Assembly (NCBI GenBank): GCA_033439265.1
Contig: JAVTVX010000009.1
Span: forward strand, 6,537,109 to 6,601,108
Length of the DNA stretch: 64,000 nucleotides
Direction: 5' to 3'
Origin: Dillenia suffruticosa
Lineage: Eukaryota > Streptophyta > Magnoliopsida > Dilleniales > Dilleniaceae
The notes below the pieces were generated by a model. The model was not told where the DNA came from and did not search any database. It worked only from the letters and a program-made list of their open reading frames with translations. The translations under genes and the position numbers were made by a program. Shown piece after piece: positions 12,146 through 24,761 of the stretch. Each line of letters begins with the position of its first letter. The stretch's first letter is position 1.

Positions 12146-12494
12146 TTCAAGCCTCTGGACTGTCCCCGCATTGCCTCGGCAACCCCGAAAGGAAAAAAAA
12201 GTTAATAGCACTTAGTTGAAACTTGGTAGTTGTTACCAGTTGCCATCGGTGGGAGTGCAGTCATAGCGAACTTTCAAAGCAATAATTGCAGTTGCTGGTG
12301 CACAAAAAAATAATAATAATAATAATAAAATAAAAAATGCAACTCAAGCAAGGGAAATATGGGAATAAATACATGGAAAAACGCAGTCAAATAATGACTA
12401 ACGAGACGTACAAATCTCACTACAATTCATTACGTTGAAGTTCATAAAAATCCCTTCTCAGATTTTGATCCAAAGTGCATCACACAGTTGATCC
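12146..12494 (+). promoter_or_regulatory. Upstream region of sulfotransferase 2, duplicate of 2918-3295
   Basis: Aligns with the upstream region of copy 1, including CAAGCCTCTGGACTGTCCC and the bases around the start codon. It contains an (AAT)n stretch near 12310-12328 that is absent or shorter in copy 1. Confidence 0.6.
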
Positions 12495-13455
12495 ATGGAA
12501 TCCCATGTAGGAGATCGCCAGCTTCTCAGAGAGAAAATCAAAACTCTTCCTAGTAAAGCTGACAGGTGGAATGGCCCTTCGGATATGCCCTTCTATCAGT
12601 ACCAAGGATTTTGGTACAAGCCGCTCGCGTTAGAGAACGTCATGTGGCAGCAAGATCACTTTGTGGCGCAGCCTAGCGACATAGTCTTAGCCACTCCTCC
12701 AAAAGGGGGCACGACTTGGCTCAACGCATTGGCTTTTGCCATTGTGACTCGTGACCAGTTTAATGGTTCAACTAGCCCTTTACTCACAAATGTGTCCCAT
12801 GATTGTGTTCGACCCTTGGGACTGCCTTCTCATAGGGAAGTCCCTAAAAGTCCCCTTTGGGGAGCAGTCCACACTCCTTATGTATCCTTGCCAAAGTCAA
12901 TTCTAGCTTCTGGTTGTAAAATCGTTTACATGTGTAGGGAACCGAAGGATCTGTTTGTTTCCCAGTGGCATTTTCTACGAAGCTTAGCTAAGGAACAAGT
13001 TAGCTTGGAAGAGGCATTTGAGCTATTCTGTGAGGGTCCCTCTCTGTATGGACCTTATTGGGACCATGTTTTGGGGTACTGGAAAGCAAGCTTAGAGCAT
13101 CCAAATGAAGTACTTTTCTTAAAATATGAAGACATGAAGAGGAGTACCGTGGATCAAGTGAAGAAATTGGCTGAATTCATGGGGTATCCCTTTTCCCCAG
13201 AGGAAGAAACCGAAGGTAAAGTGAAAATTTTAGTAGACTTTTGCAGCTTTGATAATCTTAGAAATTTAGAAGTGAATAAGACTGGAATTTTTCAAGTGAC
13301 AGAAGAGTTCAAGATCAGTAACAAACTATACTATAGGAGAGGAGAAATTGGTGATTGGAAAAACCATCTAAACCCGCGAAATGCAAGAGCGTATTGATCA
13401 GATAACTAAGGAAAGAATCACAAGTTGTGGATTGACATTTGATATTGCCACATAA
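12495..13455 (+). pseudogene. Sulfotransferase copy 2, C-terminally frameshifted
   Basis: Single exon, very similar to copy 1 along its whole length. It keeps the PAPS loop (PPKGGTTWL, residues 68-76), the SHDCV histidine, CREPKDLFVSQWHF, and the C-terminal motif RRGEIGDWKNHL. Just after that motif it has one extra base relative to copy 1 (CATCTAAACCCGCG against CATCTCACCCGCG). The frame then ends at 13397, giving a 300-residue product in which the last residues are replaced by NPRNARAY. The lost tail would have run to about 13455. It carries a few extra residues (GIFQVTEEF) where copy 1 has GHSKEF. All core PAPS-binding residues survive, so residual activity cannot be excluded, but the family's last helix is missing. 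Confidence 0.85.
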
Positions 13456-15797
13456 TGGTCATTTTGTCGGACTTCTCTACCTGGGTGCTCTACTTTTCCT
13501 TCCGATTTGATTCTTCTGTTTTTTAGTGGGTGCATTTCAATGAAAGATGGTCGAGATAATCTCCTTTTTCTTCTTTTTAATTTTGTGCAAGTGTGTTTAA
13601 ATTTGGTTGTACCTGGCTTTTGCACGTGTTTGTGTAAGTGTTTAAGGCGATGACTTTCCGCTATCTTTTGTCATCCATGTCAACATAATTAAATATGGGC
13701 TGCAATTCAAGGTATTATCCTCATAGAATAGGACTAACTGATGCAGACTGAGAGAACCATGGCTTTAGAACCCCTATTTGAATTTTGGAATAGCTATTTT
13801 TGGTTCCAAATTTAAAATAATTGAAACCATAACTTTTTTTAAAAATAAAATAAAAAATTACTGGTATCAGGTAATCATGATCGATCTGACTAAATTTGAT
13901 TTAAATGAGATTTGATTTTTCAGGAATAAAACTCATTGACCTCTATTTTCTCTATACAAAAAACTCAAATTTGAGATTTTACTCGATAGATATCAGTGTT
14001 TAAACTCTAAATTACTAGACATTGGTATTTAAACTATACCTTTACGGGTATATTTGGTTTCGATATTAATTTTTGAATTGGAAATTAAAAAAATAAAAAC
14101 TATAAAAAAAATGATAACAGTTTGAATTTAACTTTTATTTTCAAAAAATTGAGTTGTATAAATATTTTAGAAAAATCAAAAATCAAGTGAGTGGATGTAC
14201 CTAAAACATTTAGTCATTTTTATAAATTTCATAAATATCAAATCATATTATTTAAAGATTTATATATATTAATTGGCGTTATGGATAATTGGAATATTGA
14301 AATATGATACAACTTACCATACTTAATATTATGACTTATCAATGTTTAATTATTAATAAAAAAAGCGAATTCTCCAGTTTTTAAAATAAAGAATCATATT
14401 CGAATTATAATGATAAGGTTATGAAACTTTGCACTATTGAGACAGTTTGATCTGATCAATTTTGGTTTCAACCTAACTATATTTAATTAGAGTAAACAGC
14501 TAAGACAATCTTGTCATCATCATGCCAAAAAATTGAATCTCGATATAGAACATATTTCCAAAAATATAATATTAGTATTATCATGTGATTCATAGACATG
14601 AATAATATTTATTACGACATCCAGGTGTGAGCTGGTCTCCTTCACCGCACATGAAAAGGTCAAGGAAGTACCAAATATATTTACTTTGATATTAACTTCG
14701 GAAATATTAACATTAAAAGGTCAAGCAAGATTTACTAGAAATATTAACTTCGGAAACTTCCATCTAATCTCCTTAGTTTGCAGGTTCACTTTTATATGTA
14801 GAGTTTAGATAATATCGATACCCTATATAATATAATTAAAAAGATGAATAATTCTGATATTTTTTTATACAAAAAATTAAATTAATCGATAAGCTTAATT
14901 TGAACTTAACTTATGAAATAAGTCTAATATTATATTAATAGAGAATTATGTATTGATCAGATGAACAATTCTTATATTTTTATTTTGTATTCTGGAATTT
15001 AAGTTACTTCATTGAAAATTTGTTAATTGAGAATGATTTCTAGCAATTTCTTGAGTGACTAAAACTTCATCTCGATCATGAATGTTGCCACAGATTTTTA
15101 TTAAAATTGATAAATTACTCTCAGTTTTGAGTCCAGTCTCTATTTCTTATGTACTTAAAACGGAAAATTTTGTTGCTGATTTTTTTTAATATTATATTAA
15201 GAGAGAAGTTAACTGAAATTTTAGAAATTATGTTTCAAGTTACAGAGATTTAATATTTGTATATTATATTTAAAATATTAAGTTAATTGATATAGGTTAG
15301 CCATTTAAATAAAGAATTTTATATTTATATGTTATGTTGAAAATTTGAGTTAGTTTATCTTTGAAAGTTTTCGGTTAGTTGGATATGGGAGTTTGGTTGG
15401 AAATGTATAAGAAAGGGTAAAGCTGCTATTGTTATATTAATATGGATTCTCATGTCAAACACCCAATCATAGTCTACACTTCCTTGCCTGTTATAAGCTA
15501 AATGCTTCAGAAAATTGTCAGATCAAGCTATTTGGAGCCTCATGCGTGATAATTGCCACCGCTGATGCTTCTTTACTTGCCACCTCATGCTTTCTTGGCA
15601 TCCCTTTGCTTTGCATGTGACACTCGGACTCTCCACAATAATTGTTTCACTTCACAAGTGATCTCACTTTTAGTTCAGAGAGAGAGAGAGAGAGAGAGAG
15701 GACGCTAAGAAGTCTAGTTTTGCCATGTGAAACTTTTTAATATGATAATGATATTTGCATGCTTTTGTACCAATGACCTGTAGATTCCTTCTCCCTT
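13456..15797. other. 3' flank of sulfotransferase 2; no further gene
   Basis: The first about 280 bases match the flank of copy 1. A segment at about 14615-14680 (GGTCTCCTTC, AAAAGGT, AAGGAAGT) matches 21625-21690 downstream of copy 3. The rest is AT-rich with no recognised gene. A short (GA)n tract lies at 15678-15702, and the duplicated block begins at 15735. Confidence 0.6.
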
Positions 15798-18333
15798 CAC
15801 CATAAAAAAACACGATTTTAGTCACGGATTTTTATGACGGAAAATATTCATCACTATTTTGCGACGAATTTAACGATAAAAACTTTTTTGTCGTTAATTT
15901 GCCACAAAAGTTGTGACGAAAATGAAGTCGTGGCTAAATTAGCGACGGACACATCATTCGTAACTAAATTCATTGCTAATTAGTGACAAAAAATTTTCGT
16001 CGCTAATTGGCGAAAAAAAATTATTCGTTACAAATTTCGTCACTAATTAGCGACAAATAATATTTCATGACTAAATTTTGCCACAGATTTAAAATCCGTC
16101 ACAAAATTTAATCTCTTTTAAATAGAATTTTATTTTTTCTATTTTCTTTTTATTTTATTAATATTTTATATTTAAGTTAAAAATTAATTTAGCGATGGAT
16201 TTGTTTCCCAATCCGTCGCTAAATTTTTTATATATAATTAAATAAAATATAATATTAATATAATATTTAAATTAAAAAATTAATTTAGTAATGACGAAAT
16301 CTATCCTGTGGTAATTTAGCGACAGATTAAAATCCGTCGCTGAATTTAATCTTTTTTTAATTAGAATTTTATTTTATTTTTATTTTATTTTATTAATTTA
16401 TATTAACAAATCATATTATGTTATAATATTTTAATTTACATTTTATTTTATTATATTATATTTTATTTTTTTAAAAGAATAATATTATTTAATTCTTAAA
16501 AAAACCATATATTTTATTTTATTTAAATTATATATATTTTTTAATTAATTTATTATTTTTTTCTTTTTTTATTTGATTTAATATTTTTTATTATTGTATT
16601 GATAACTTTTATTTTATTTATATTATTTTATTCAATAATACAAATTTTTTAATTAAATATTAATCCGGACATGCTGGGCACGAGTTTGCGCGAGCACCGG
16701 CGCATGCATGCAGGGGCGCTAGGCGCAGGCAGGGGCACGCGCCTACGCGGGCGCCATCACATGCACCCGCGGGCGCCCGCCATGCACGCATGGGCGCCGA
16801 GCGCCAAGCGCAGGCAGGCGTGCACACATGCCCGCTCGGGCGCCCGCGCCCTGCGCGCGCCCGCCCTTCATTCTTTTAATGCTAAAAAAAATGCTTGAAG
16901 GGATTCGAATCTTAGACCTCACATTTGAACGGAAGATATGTCATCACTGCACCACCACTTAGTGTTGTGTGATAATATTTTTTTTTTACTTTCTTCCTCC
17001 TTATATGTTTTTTTTTCTCACTTTTTTTTTTTCCTTCCTCTTACTTTCATCTCTATTTTTGGTTTTTTTTTCTTTTTATTCTCATTATTGAAATTTTTTA
17101 TATATAATAATTATATTGAAATTTCTTATATATTCAAACGAATAAAAATATTTTGTGATTAAATATATAGATTTTTTAAATTATTAATACATTATAATTT
17201 ATTGATAATTATAATTTTATATTATTGAGGTACCGTAATCCATTTTTAAACTATGGAGTAAAAAAATAAAATGAAAATGAAAAATAATAAAAAAATAATA
17301 AAATAAAATAAAAAACAGAAGAAAACAAAATATAATATTAATATATTCTTTAATTTATTTATTATTTTATTTTGAATTAGTATTTTATTATTTTTTATTT
17401 TATTAAAAATTATCATATTTATTATTTTTAATTAATATTATTTTATGTTGGTGGTTTAAATAAAAAAAATTATTATATTTATTATTTTAAATTGTTATTA
17501 TATATTATTTTATTATTATTAGAAAAATGTGAATGAAAGATAATAAGTAAAAAAAAAAATTATATCACATAATATCATTTGGTTTGGTGGTTTACAGGTT
17601 TATGTTTATGCGTGTGCGTGCAGATGTGCAGAAGTTTGAACCACGGTGGAGGCAAGATGCAGAGCGGCATTTTCCAACAATTAAGTTAAGAGAGCGACTG
17701 GAGCAAGGGTGCTGGCTCAAGCGGGCGGGCAGCTTGCAGGTTGGTGCTGGCTCGGGTGGGTAGGGGTGGGTGGGGCCCGTCCAGGCTTCCAGGCTAGTGC
17801 TGGCTCGTGGGCAGGGCCATCCAGGTGTGCTGGCTCGGGTGGGCAAGGGCCCGTCCAGGCACGTGCGCTTCCCCGGCATTTCGACGAATTTGGAATTAGC
17901 GACAAATTTTTTTATTCGTCATTAACTTAGGGACGAATAATTTTTTGACGAACTTTTTTCTCTAAATTAGCAACTGATTTTAGCGACAAATTATCTGTCG
18001 CTAATTTAGCGACGAATTTTAGATTTTCGTCCCTAAATTTAGTAACGGATTTTTTTATGTCGCTAATTTAATTACAAATAGTTTTTCGTCGCTAAATTTT
18101 GTAATGAATTTTAGCGACAAAAAATTATTTGTTGCTAAATTTAGCGACGGATTTCAGATTTTTATCGCTAAATTTAGCGAAAAATTTTTAATTTTCGTCG
18201 CTAAATTTTTGCGACGTGTTATTAGCGACGAAAAATTTTTCGACGTTAAATCCGTCGCTAATGTTTTTAGCGACAAATTTTTTTTAAATTTTCGTCGTTA
18301 AATTTGTGATGAAAAGACTGTTTTTTTGTAGTG
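15798..18333. mobile_element. Non-autonomous CACTA (EnSpm/CMC) element, 2.5 kb
   Basis: The ends are CACCATAAAAAAACAC and, reverse-complemented on the right, CACTACAAAAAAACAG. It is flanked by the 3-base duplication CTT (15795-15797 and 18334-18336). Both subterminal regions are packed with TTAGCGACGAA-type motifs in both orientations, as is usual for CACTA elements. Inside, each half has a GC-rich block (16671-16865 and 17700-17875) next to a tRNA-like B-box segment (GATTCGAATC near 16900, TTTGAACCAC near 17635), with an AT-rich centre. No transposase is present. Removing it restores the arrangement seen at 6222-6420. Confidence 0.9.
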
Positions 18334-18647
18334 CTTATTCTTTTCATATCTGTGAATAAACTTAGCAACCATGGTCTCATTTTCTGGGTTCACAACTAGT
18401 GCCAATTTAACTAGCGAATTGCATATTAATGAGTTAGAAATAGTTAAATTTGTATTAAATAACGTAGAGGGAATGAATAGATTGTTTTTGACACTTTTGT
18501 ATTTTTTTGAGTTTTGAGCGAAAATTAGAAATTAAAATAAGAAAAATGACACTCAATATTTAAAATGGTTCCATCTATTCTTGTATATCTCTACTCTCAA
18601 ATTTCACCTACATTTTTAGTCCACTATTTCAAAAAGAGTATAAAACT
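18334..18647. other. Spacer between the CACTA insertion and sulfotransferase 3
   Basis: The first about 105 bases continue the duplicated block (TTTTCATAT, GTGCCAATTTAAC). The remaining about 200 bases are AT-rich, without a recognised feature. They occupy the place where the missing 5' part and promoter of copy 3 would be expected. Confidence 0.5.
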
Positions 18648-18954
18648 CCCCTTTTGGGAGCAGTCCACACTCCTTATGTATCCTTGCCAAAGTCAACTCT
18701 AGCTTCTGGTTGTAAAATCATTTACATGTGTAGGGAACCGAAGGATCTGTTTGTTTCCCAGTGATATTTTCAACGAGGCTTATCTAAGGAGCAAGTAAGC
18801 TTGGAAGAAGCATTTGAGCTATTCTGTGAGGGTCTCTCTCCATATGGACCTTATTGGGACCATGTTATGGGGTACTGGAAAGCAAGCTTAGAGCGTCCAA
18901 ATGAAGTACTTTTCTTAAAATATGAAGACATGAAGAGAAGTGCCACGGATCAAG

Positions 18955-20057
18955 CACTATCAGAAAACACGGTATCAAAGACGAAAAATTATCGACAGAC
19001 AAAAATTCATCATTAATAATGACGGATTTATGACGGATTACCGTCGGACAGAATACCATGAGATTTGCGATAAATTAGCGACGGAAATTTTTCCGTCGCT
19101 AATCCATCGGTAAAGCCTAAACCTAAATAAAAAATAAAAAAAAATTTAAAGCTGTCAGCGACGGATTACCGATAGAATTTTTAGCGACGAAAAATTTCCG
19201 TCACTAATTTGTTGAAGGAAAAAAAATAAAATATATATATATTTACAGCTATTAGCGTCGGATTACCGACGGAAATTTACCGACGGATTACCGATGAAAA
19301 TTTTAGCAAAGGATTACCGACGGATTTGTGATGGATTTTTTTATTATTTTTATTATTCTTTTAATATTTTTAATATTTTAATAATTCTTTTATTTTTTAT
19401 TTTGTTTTGTAAAAGAATAATATTATTTTATTTTTTAAAATTTTTAATTTTTTAATTTTTTAATTTTTTAATTTTTTAATTTTTTAATTTTTATTTAATA
19501 ATTCTTTTTATTTTTATTTTTATTTTATTTTGTTGAAAAATAATATTATTTTATTTTTTCAAATTTTTTATTATTTTTTTTAGCTAAAATAAAATTTATT
19601 TTATTATTTTATAATAAATAATAATTTTATATTATTTTATTATTATTAAAAAATATGAGATAAAGTAAATAAATAAATAAAAGAAATATGATTACATAAG
19701 TAAGTTGGCTTGGTAGTTGGGTTGCTCATATCACTCTCCTTGTGCATTGGTTCGATCCTGAGCAGAGTAATTTTCACTCAAATAAAAGGTAGGTTGGGCG
19801 GGTTCTAGGGCAGGTGCCTGGAGCAACAGGCTTCTTTTTTTTTAATAACTCAGGCATCAGCGACGGAACTAGATCCATCGTTGATTTTTTTTTTCTGTTT
19901 CAGTGACGGATTTTTTTCCGTTATTGATATTTAGTGTGGTCGATTTTACCGATAGATTTAGCGATAGAAAAAATCTGTCGCTAACACCATTCAGCGATGG
20001 ATTTTTGATTTTCAGTAACGGATTTTTTCGTGACCAATAGTGTGTTTTCTAACAGTG
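18955..20057. mobile_element. Non-autonomous CACTA element, 1.1 kb, inserted in sulfotransferase 3
   Basis: Left end CACTATCAGAAAACAC, right end reverse-complemented CACTGTTAGAAAACAC, perfect AAG target duplication (18952-18954 and 20058-20060). Subterminal motifs are of the GACGGATTACCGACGG kind, different from the 2.5-kb element. The centre is AT-rich with a run of TTTTTTAA repeats at 19437-19492. Towards the right is a tRNA-like segment (TTGGCTTGGTAGTTGGGTTG to GGTTCGATCC, about 19700-19760) and a short GC-rich block. There is no transposase. Confidence 0.93.
19437..19492. repeat. TTTTTTAA minisatellite in the CACTA element
   Basis: About seven head-to-tail copies of an 8-base unit (TTTTTTAA/AATTTTTT) in the AT-rich centre of the element. 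Confidence 0.85.
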
Positions 20058-20350
20058 AAGTAAAGAAACTGGCTGACTTCATGGGGTATCCCTTTTAGCC
20101 AGACGAAGAAACGGTAGGTAAAGTGCAAAATTTGGTAGACTTTTGCAGCTTCGATAATCTTAGAAATTTAGAAGTGAATAAGACAGGACATTCAAAAGAG
20201 TTCAAGGTCAGTCACAAACTATATTATAGGAGAGGAGACTTTGGTAATTGGAAAAACCATCTCACCCGCGAAATGCAAGAGCGTATTGATCAGATAACTG
20301 AGGAAAGATTCACAAGTTGTGGGTTGACGTTTGATGTTGCACCATACTAG

Positions 20351-23300
20351 TCTGATTCTGTTGAGCTTCTCTGCGTGGTGCTCCTCATTTGATTCAGTTG
20401 CTTTTCCTATGTCCTGCTTTCCTTGTATCGTTTTCATCTCTGACTTCTGTTCTATTTTTGTCATTCGACTAGTGGCCAAGTTGGTGGTGTATTTTTACGA
20501 AAGATGGTGGAGAAATTATTATGATTATTGTTGTTATTATTATAATTTGAGTTTTGCTCAAGTCTGTCTTTGGATTGATTGGTCTCGGCTTATGTGGGTT
20601 TCAACCATCCCTCAATACGGATACTCGATTGACTTTATTTGGGTTTCTATTAAACAATGCGTACCCATTATTCCATCACTTCGCCCGATGAGGAGTGATT
20701 GTCTTTGGATCACTTAACAACCATAAAAATTATGTGTACGAGATTTATGGAGATTGTTGAAAACAGTGATGGGCCTAAGACCGAGGCAGGGAGTGTAAAA
20801 AAATTTATTAGGTATTTGTTCGATCCATAAATATGAATTATAAAATTATATTAAAAAATTTAAAATATCACTAAAAAATAATTTAAACATAATATTTTGA
20901 AAATTAAAAAATTTAATTAAAAACATGTACCTTTATCATTGACAAATAATAGATATATTTTTTTTCAAATTTAAACAATTTAGGTGGTTAATCAAAGAAA
21001 ATTGGAGAACGAAAATTTATAAAGAAAAAAAACAGGAATATGGAAATAAGAGATATAATAGATAGCTAGAGAAAATGGAAAGGAGAAGGGAAAAAAAATG
21101 GATGGGAAGAAAGGCGAGAGGGAGAGGAAGAGGAGAAGGAAAGTTGAGGGAAGGACGTAAGAGAAAAGGAAAAGTTTCGAAATAGGGTTGTTAATATTAA
21201 ATTAATATATTTTAGAGTTATAATCTTATTTATTTTTTATTATTTTAAAGATTATAAAATATTTTTTTTATTGATTTAAAGCATACGACAATGATATCAT
21301 ATATTTTTTTTATTATATGGTATCTTTTTAAAAAAAATATTTATATAAAATTCAGTTAAATAAATGAGTTTTAAAAAAGAAAAGTGTTTGACAAAATTAT
21401 AGTTAAATAAATATAAAATAAATATGGATTATAAAAATTAATTGAATTTTAATAAAAAATTAAGAGGGTAATAATTGCCCGACCTCGGTTGAAAATTTTA
21501 TTCACTTTTATTTGGGTAATTTTTTTTCCCTCTCTCATGTCGTGTCGCCCATGTGAAAATAATTGAATATGGTAAGCGATACAAAAGCATAACCCGATTG
21601 TACAAAGCATAGCCGACCTAGCACTAGCAGTGGGTCTCCTTCGCTCGATATAAAAAGGTTGAGGAAGTGGGCGAAAATATATACTATGAAACCATCCCTC
21701 CGTAATTATAGTCATTTTTGTCTAATTTGTATTAGCCAATGCGTTATGTATTTACACTTGGCTTTTCTCATCTTAAATGACACCTTTTTTTGGTTGGATG
21801 GACTTAAACGAGGATGTATATTAATTGATTACTTATAAACGTGAATCTTAAGCAATGCTTAATTGATTCGGTGATTAGAAATTAATATCTTTTAAATAAA
21901 ATCTCATATTTGAATTTTATATATAAAAAAAATAAAGATCGAAAAAAGTTTTATCATTTAAAAATTTAATTTAATTTGAATCAAATTTAGTCACATTTAA
22001 TATAATTATCGAATTTTAATGATTTATTTCAAAAAAAATAAACATGAATCCCAAAAGAAAGCACTAAGGTCTTGTCATTATACATATATGATAATATCAC
22101 GTACTAAAAGAAGAAAAAAATGAGAGGAGTATAATTTATTTAGTAAAACAAAAAATTGTATAATTTTTTGCACTAATTTGGTTCGACAAAGAAAAGCCTT
22201 GAAGTGTGAAGAAGGAAGAGTTTAGGAAAGAAGGGTGAGTGTACTTGTGACGGATATAATGGCAATGGGAAAACTCTATAGGCGTAAAACAATACTTGGT
22301 GTGCTCCATTCCTTTGTTATTTTTGTTAGAATTTTTTAATTCAAAATAGAAAATAATTTAAATTTAATGCGAAAATTCATAAAGAAATCTAATTAAATAA
22401 GAAAAATATAACTGAATGGAAGTAAATATAGCTAAAAATGGAAATCTTTTGAATTGGGAATGCATGTAGTTGGAATTTTATGATCCATGCAAACCTTGAC
22501 CACATTTTCATTTTTTTCCGATTGATTTAAATTCTTTCATAATATATTTAATATTAATTTTCGATAACAATTAAATGAATTGAATAGAATGTGATGGTCT
22601 ACTAGTACAATAACACCTTTTCAGAATAGAGGATCCCTAGGTCTAAAATTTGTGATTCTACATTATCTATTGAGTCAATTTGAGGGTTTAGAAGAGATTC
22701 TGCACGTTGAAAAATCATTTTGATTCTTTTATAGTTATTGGAGGTGAAGAAGAAGAGTATGGCTCAAATCCCCTTTTCTGCTTTCGCTTGATTTTGTCTC
22801 ATTTTTTATATTAGAATTATGCATTCACTCTAACATTTAGTAACAAACCAAATTTTGTTTTTGACTGCATCTTTTCTGAAGAATTTTTAAAATTTTTTCT
22901 ATCGGACTTTTCTTAAAAATAATCATTTTTTTAAATGAAGACCGAAAATGAATTGAGTATGTATTTTCACACAATCTAATGTTTTCAAAACTCAATTTTG
23001 AACATTTTTGTGGTTTTTGGTGAATTTTCAAAATTAGAGACCCGTTGGGTTTGTTGAGACTCTTAAGGGCCTTTCCAAGTGAAGATGACTCAAAATTGAG
23101 TGTTTAAAAACAGCCGAATAGTACAAACCCCTCTCCCCCAATTTTATAATTTCATATTCAAATTTTTGTATAACAAAAAAAATACACTGTGCATGAAGAT
23201 GAAACATGGGCCTATTTTAAAGTATTAGGCCTTATACTTGAATGGGCTGAGGATAGATAGGTCCAATATCCTAAAAACAAAAAAAGGGGGCCCAAATATT

Positions 23301-24007
23301 AGCACCCAGCATTGAAGATTCCGCCCATTTTGGCCTGACTCAACTTATCTCCTTCCACTCTTGAATGGGTGTCCCACTTTAAACCCACCCTAGAAAATTT
23401 GGGCCTGAAAATTTGGCTGCTTGGCCATGCACGCAGGGGCATTTTCTAACACAGCTGATCAAATAAGCTTTGCTCTAAATGCTCAGCAGGCACCACTTAT
23501 GAAACATTTTGGCTTACAAACTTGTGCGATGAAAGTTTTACCTAATTATTGCATAATAAAGAAATCTTAGCGGCACAGCTGTTAGAGATTTTAGCACGGA
23601 GTCCACCACCACATTGGTCCAATATGTGAGAACGTTTCCGATGAAGAAACTGTCGCATTGTTGTTAACTTGAACTTAAGGCATAACCAACTACTTACACT
23701 TTTACTTCACCACTAGATTGCTTTGTGACCTATTTATTGTGAACTATGAAATCTTAAGAAGCATGAAACGAAAACAAATAAACACACAAAGAAAAAAGGC
23801 TTATAGAGTCATTTGTGAGTAATTAGCAGCATTAGTTGTAGACACTAATTCCCTGCAGTCGACCCAGTGGGAAAAGCAAACAGCATATTGTACAAGAGTG
23901 CATCTTATGACATGGGATAAAACAAATCTAATAGGGGTTTAGTTGTAAAACTTAGGGAATTAGAGAGCGGGGGCAAAACTGTGGGGGTGTTCCTTGGCTA
24001 GGCTGCA
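20351..24007. other. Gene-free spacer, 3.7 kb
   Basis: The first about 150 bases keep weak similarity to the 3' flanks of the other sulfotransferases. A purine-rich tract lies at 21060-21180. The segment at 21625-21690 matches the flank of copy 2. The frame at 20331-20717 has no family features and starts in the pseudogene tail. The part nearest 24007 probably includes the 3' UTR of the minus-strand peptide gene. Confidence 0.5.
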
Positions 24008-24422
24008 TTAGTTCCTAGGCTGGTTATTGTTGATTGGTGGCTTGTGCTGAGGCTTACCAGCGCCCTTGTAGTCCTTGGTCATCAGTTCCATAACAAAATT
24101 GAACATGTCCATATTCTTATTGGATTCAAGAATCTGAAATGCATTTTCGGACACTTGACTCTTGGATTCATTGGCCTTTGATGAGCTTCTGATACTGCTT
24201 GCTGATTTCATCTTCTTGGCTTTCAGCATGTCTCTTTCATTCTGTTGAAAATTTAGATAAAAATGCAATTTCAGCATGATTGGAAGTTTTTTAAAAAATC
24301 AGTCGTGTTGCAAAGCATACACACTTCACTTGCTCATACAAACATGAAAAGAGAGAGGACCTGACGATCAGTGTGGTCTTTTGATGTTCTAAGTAGCTTC
24401 TTTGTTGCATATATGTGCTCTC
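24008..24422 (-). CDS. Second RGF/GLV-like peptide exon set (two exons)
   Basis: Two minus-strand exons, 24422-24361 and 24241-24008, bounded by AG acceptors (TTGCAG, TTCAACAG) and a GT donor. They encode EHIYATKKLLRTSKDHTDRQ then NERDMLK and on to a C-terminus with DYKGAGKPQHKPPINN followed by NQPRN. The DY start and the HKPPINN end resemble RGF/GOLVEN/CLEL peptides, but the spacer is three residues longer than in RGF1. The first exon here enters in phase 1 and no start codon with signal peptide was found in the 340 bases upstream. It is in phase with the secretory exon at 25671-25584: 88+62+234 = 384 bases, a 127-residue precursor. So these may be alternative terminal exons of the neighbouring gene, or a duplicate that lost its own first exon. 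Confidence 0.65.
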
Positions 24423-24761
24423 CTGCAACCAAAGAATAAGATATTTGAAATTGAACCACAACCTCTTTTTCCCCATTTAGGAAATTTCATTTTCCGTACT
24501 TTAGATGCAATCACAGTATAGTGTGTCATGAGAAAAAAGTAACATGGTAGACAAAATTAAAATTGCACAAGGAAAGAACAGAGGAAAAAATGTTTTGCAT
24601 CTTTAAATGAATATTCTTTGGACATTGAATGTCTTTTGCTTACATACAAGTATTTGCACTCCTATTTTGGCTAAGACAACTTCTATCAAGGAAAAAAGGA
24701 AAGAACAAAAAGAGACCCAAAAAGATGAAAATTTTTATGGGCTGCAGTGCCTTTTCTTTCT

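Larger units (their letters stand above)
18648..20350 (+). pseudogene. Sulfotransferase copy 3, 5'-truncated and split by a CACTA element
   Basis: Homology to copy 1 begins at KTPLLGAVHTPY (residue 118 of copy 1) and runs to the normal C-terminus, so the PAPS loop and catalytic histidine are gone. The tryptophan codon in the VSQWHF motif is TGA, and a second in-frame stop (TAG) lies in GYPF-PDEE. A 1.1-kb CACTA element sits after ATDQ (18955-20057). The C-terminal segment after it (20123-20350) is open and still has RRGDFGNWKNHL, with N for D relative to copy 1. It is a dead gene, and the flanking reading frames are not separate genes. Confidence 0.9.

Noticed and set aside
16671-16898. Open frame in GC-rich sequence, Arg/Ala/His rich
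   Set aside because: It lies in the GC-rich block of a non-autonomous CACTA element, with low-complexity composition and no family features.
15840-18300. Regularly spaced short repeats resembling a CRISPR-like array
   Set aside because: The GCGACGAA motifs occur in both orientations with irregular spacing and lie inside well-defined CACTA ends.
20331-20717. 128-residue open frame after sulfotransferase 3
   Set aside because: Starts in the pseudogene tail in a different frame and runs through the 3' flank; no domain features.
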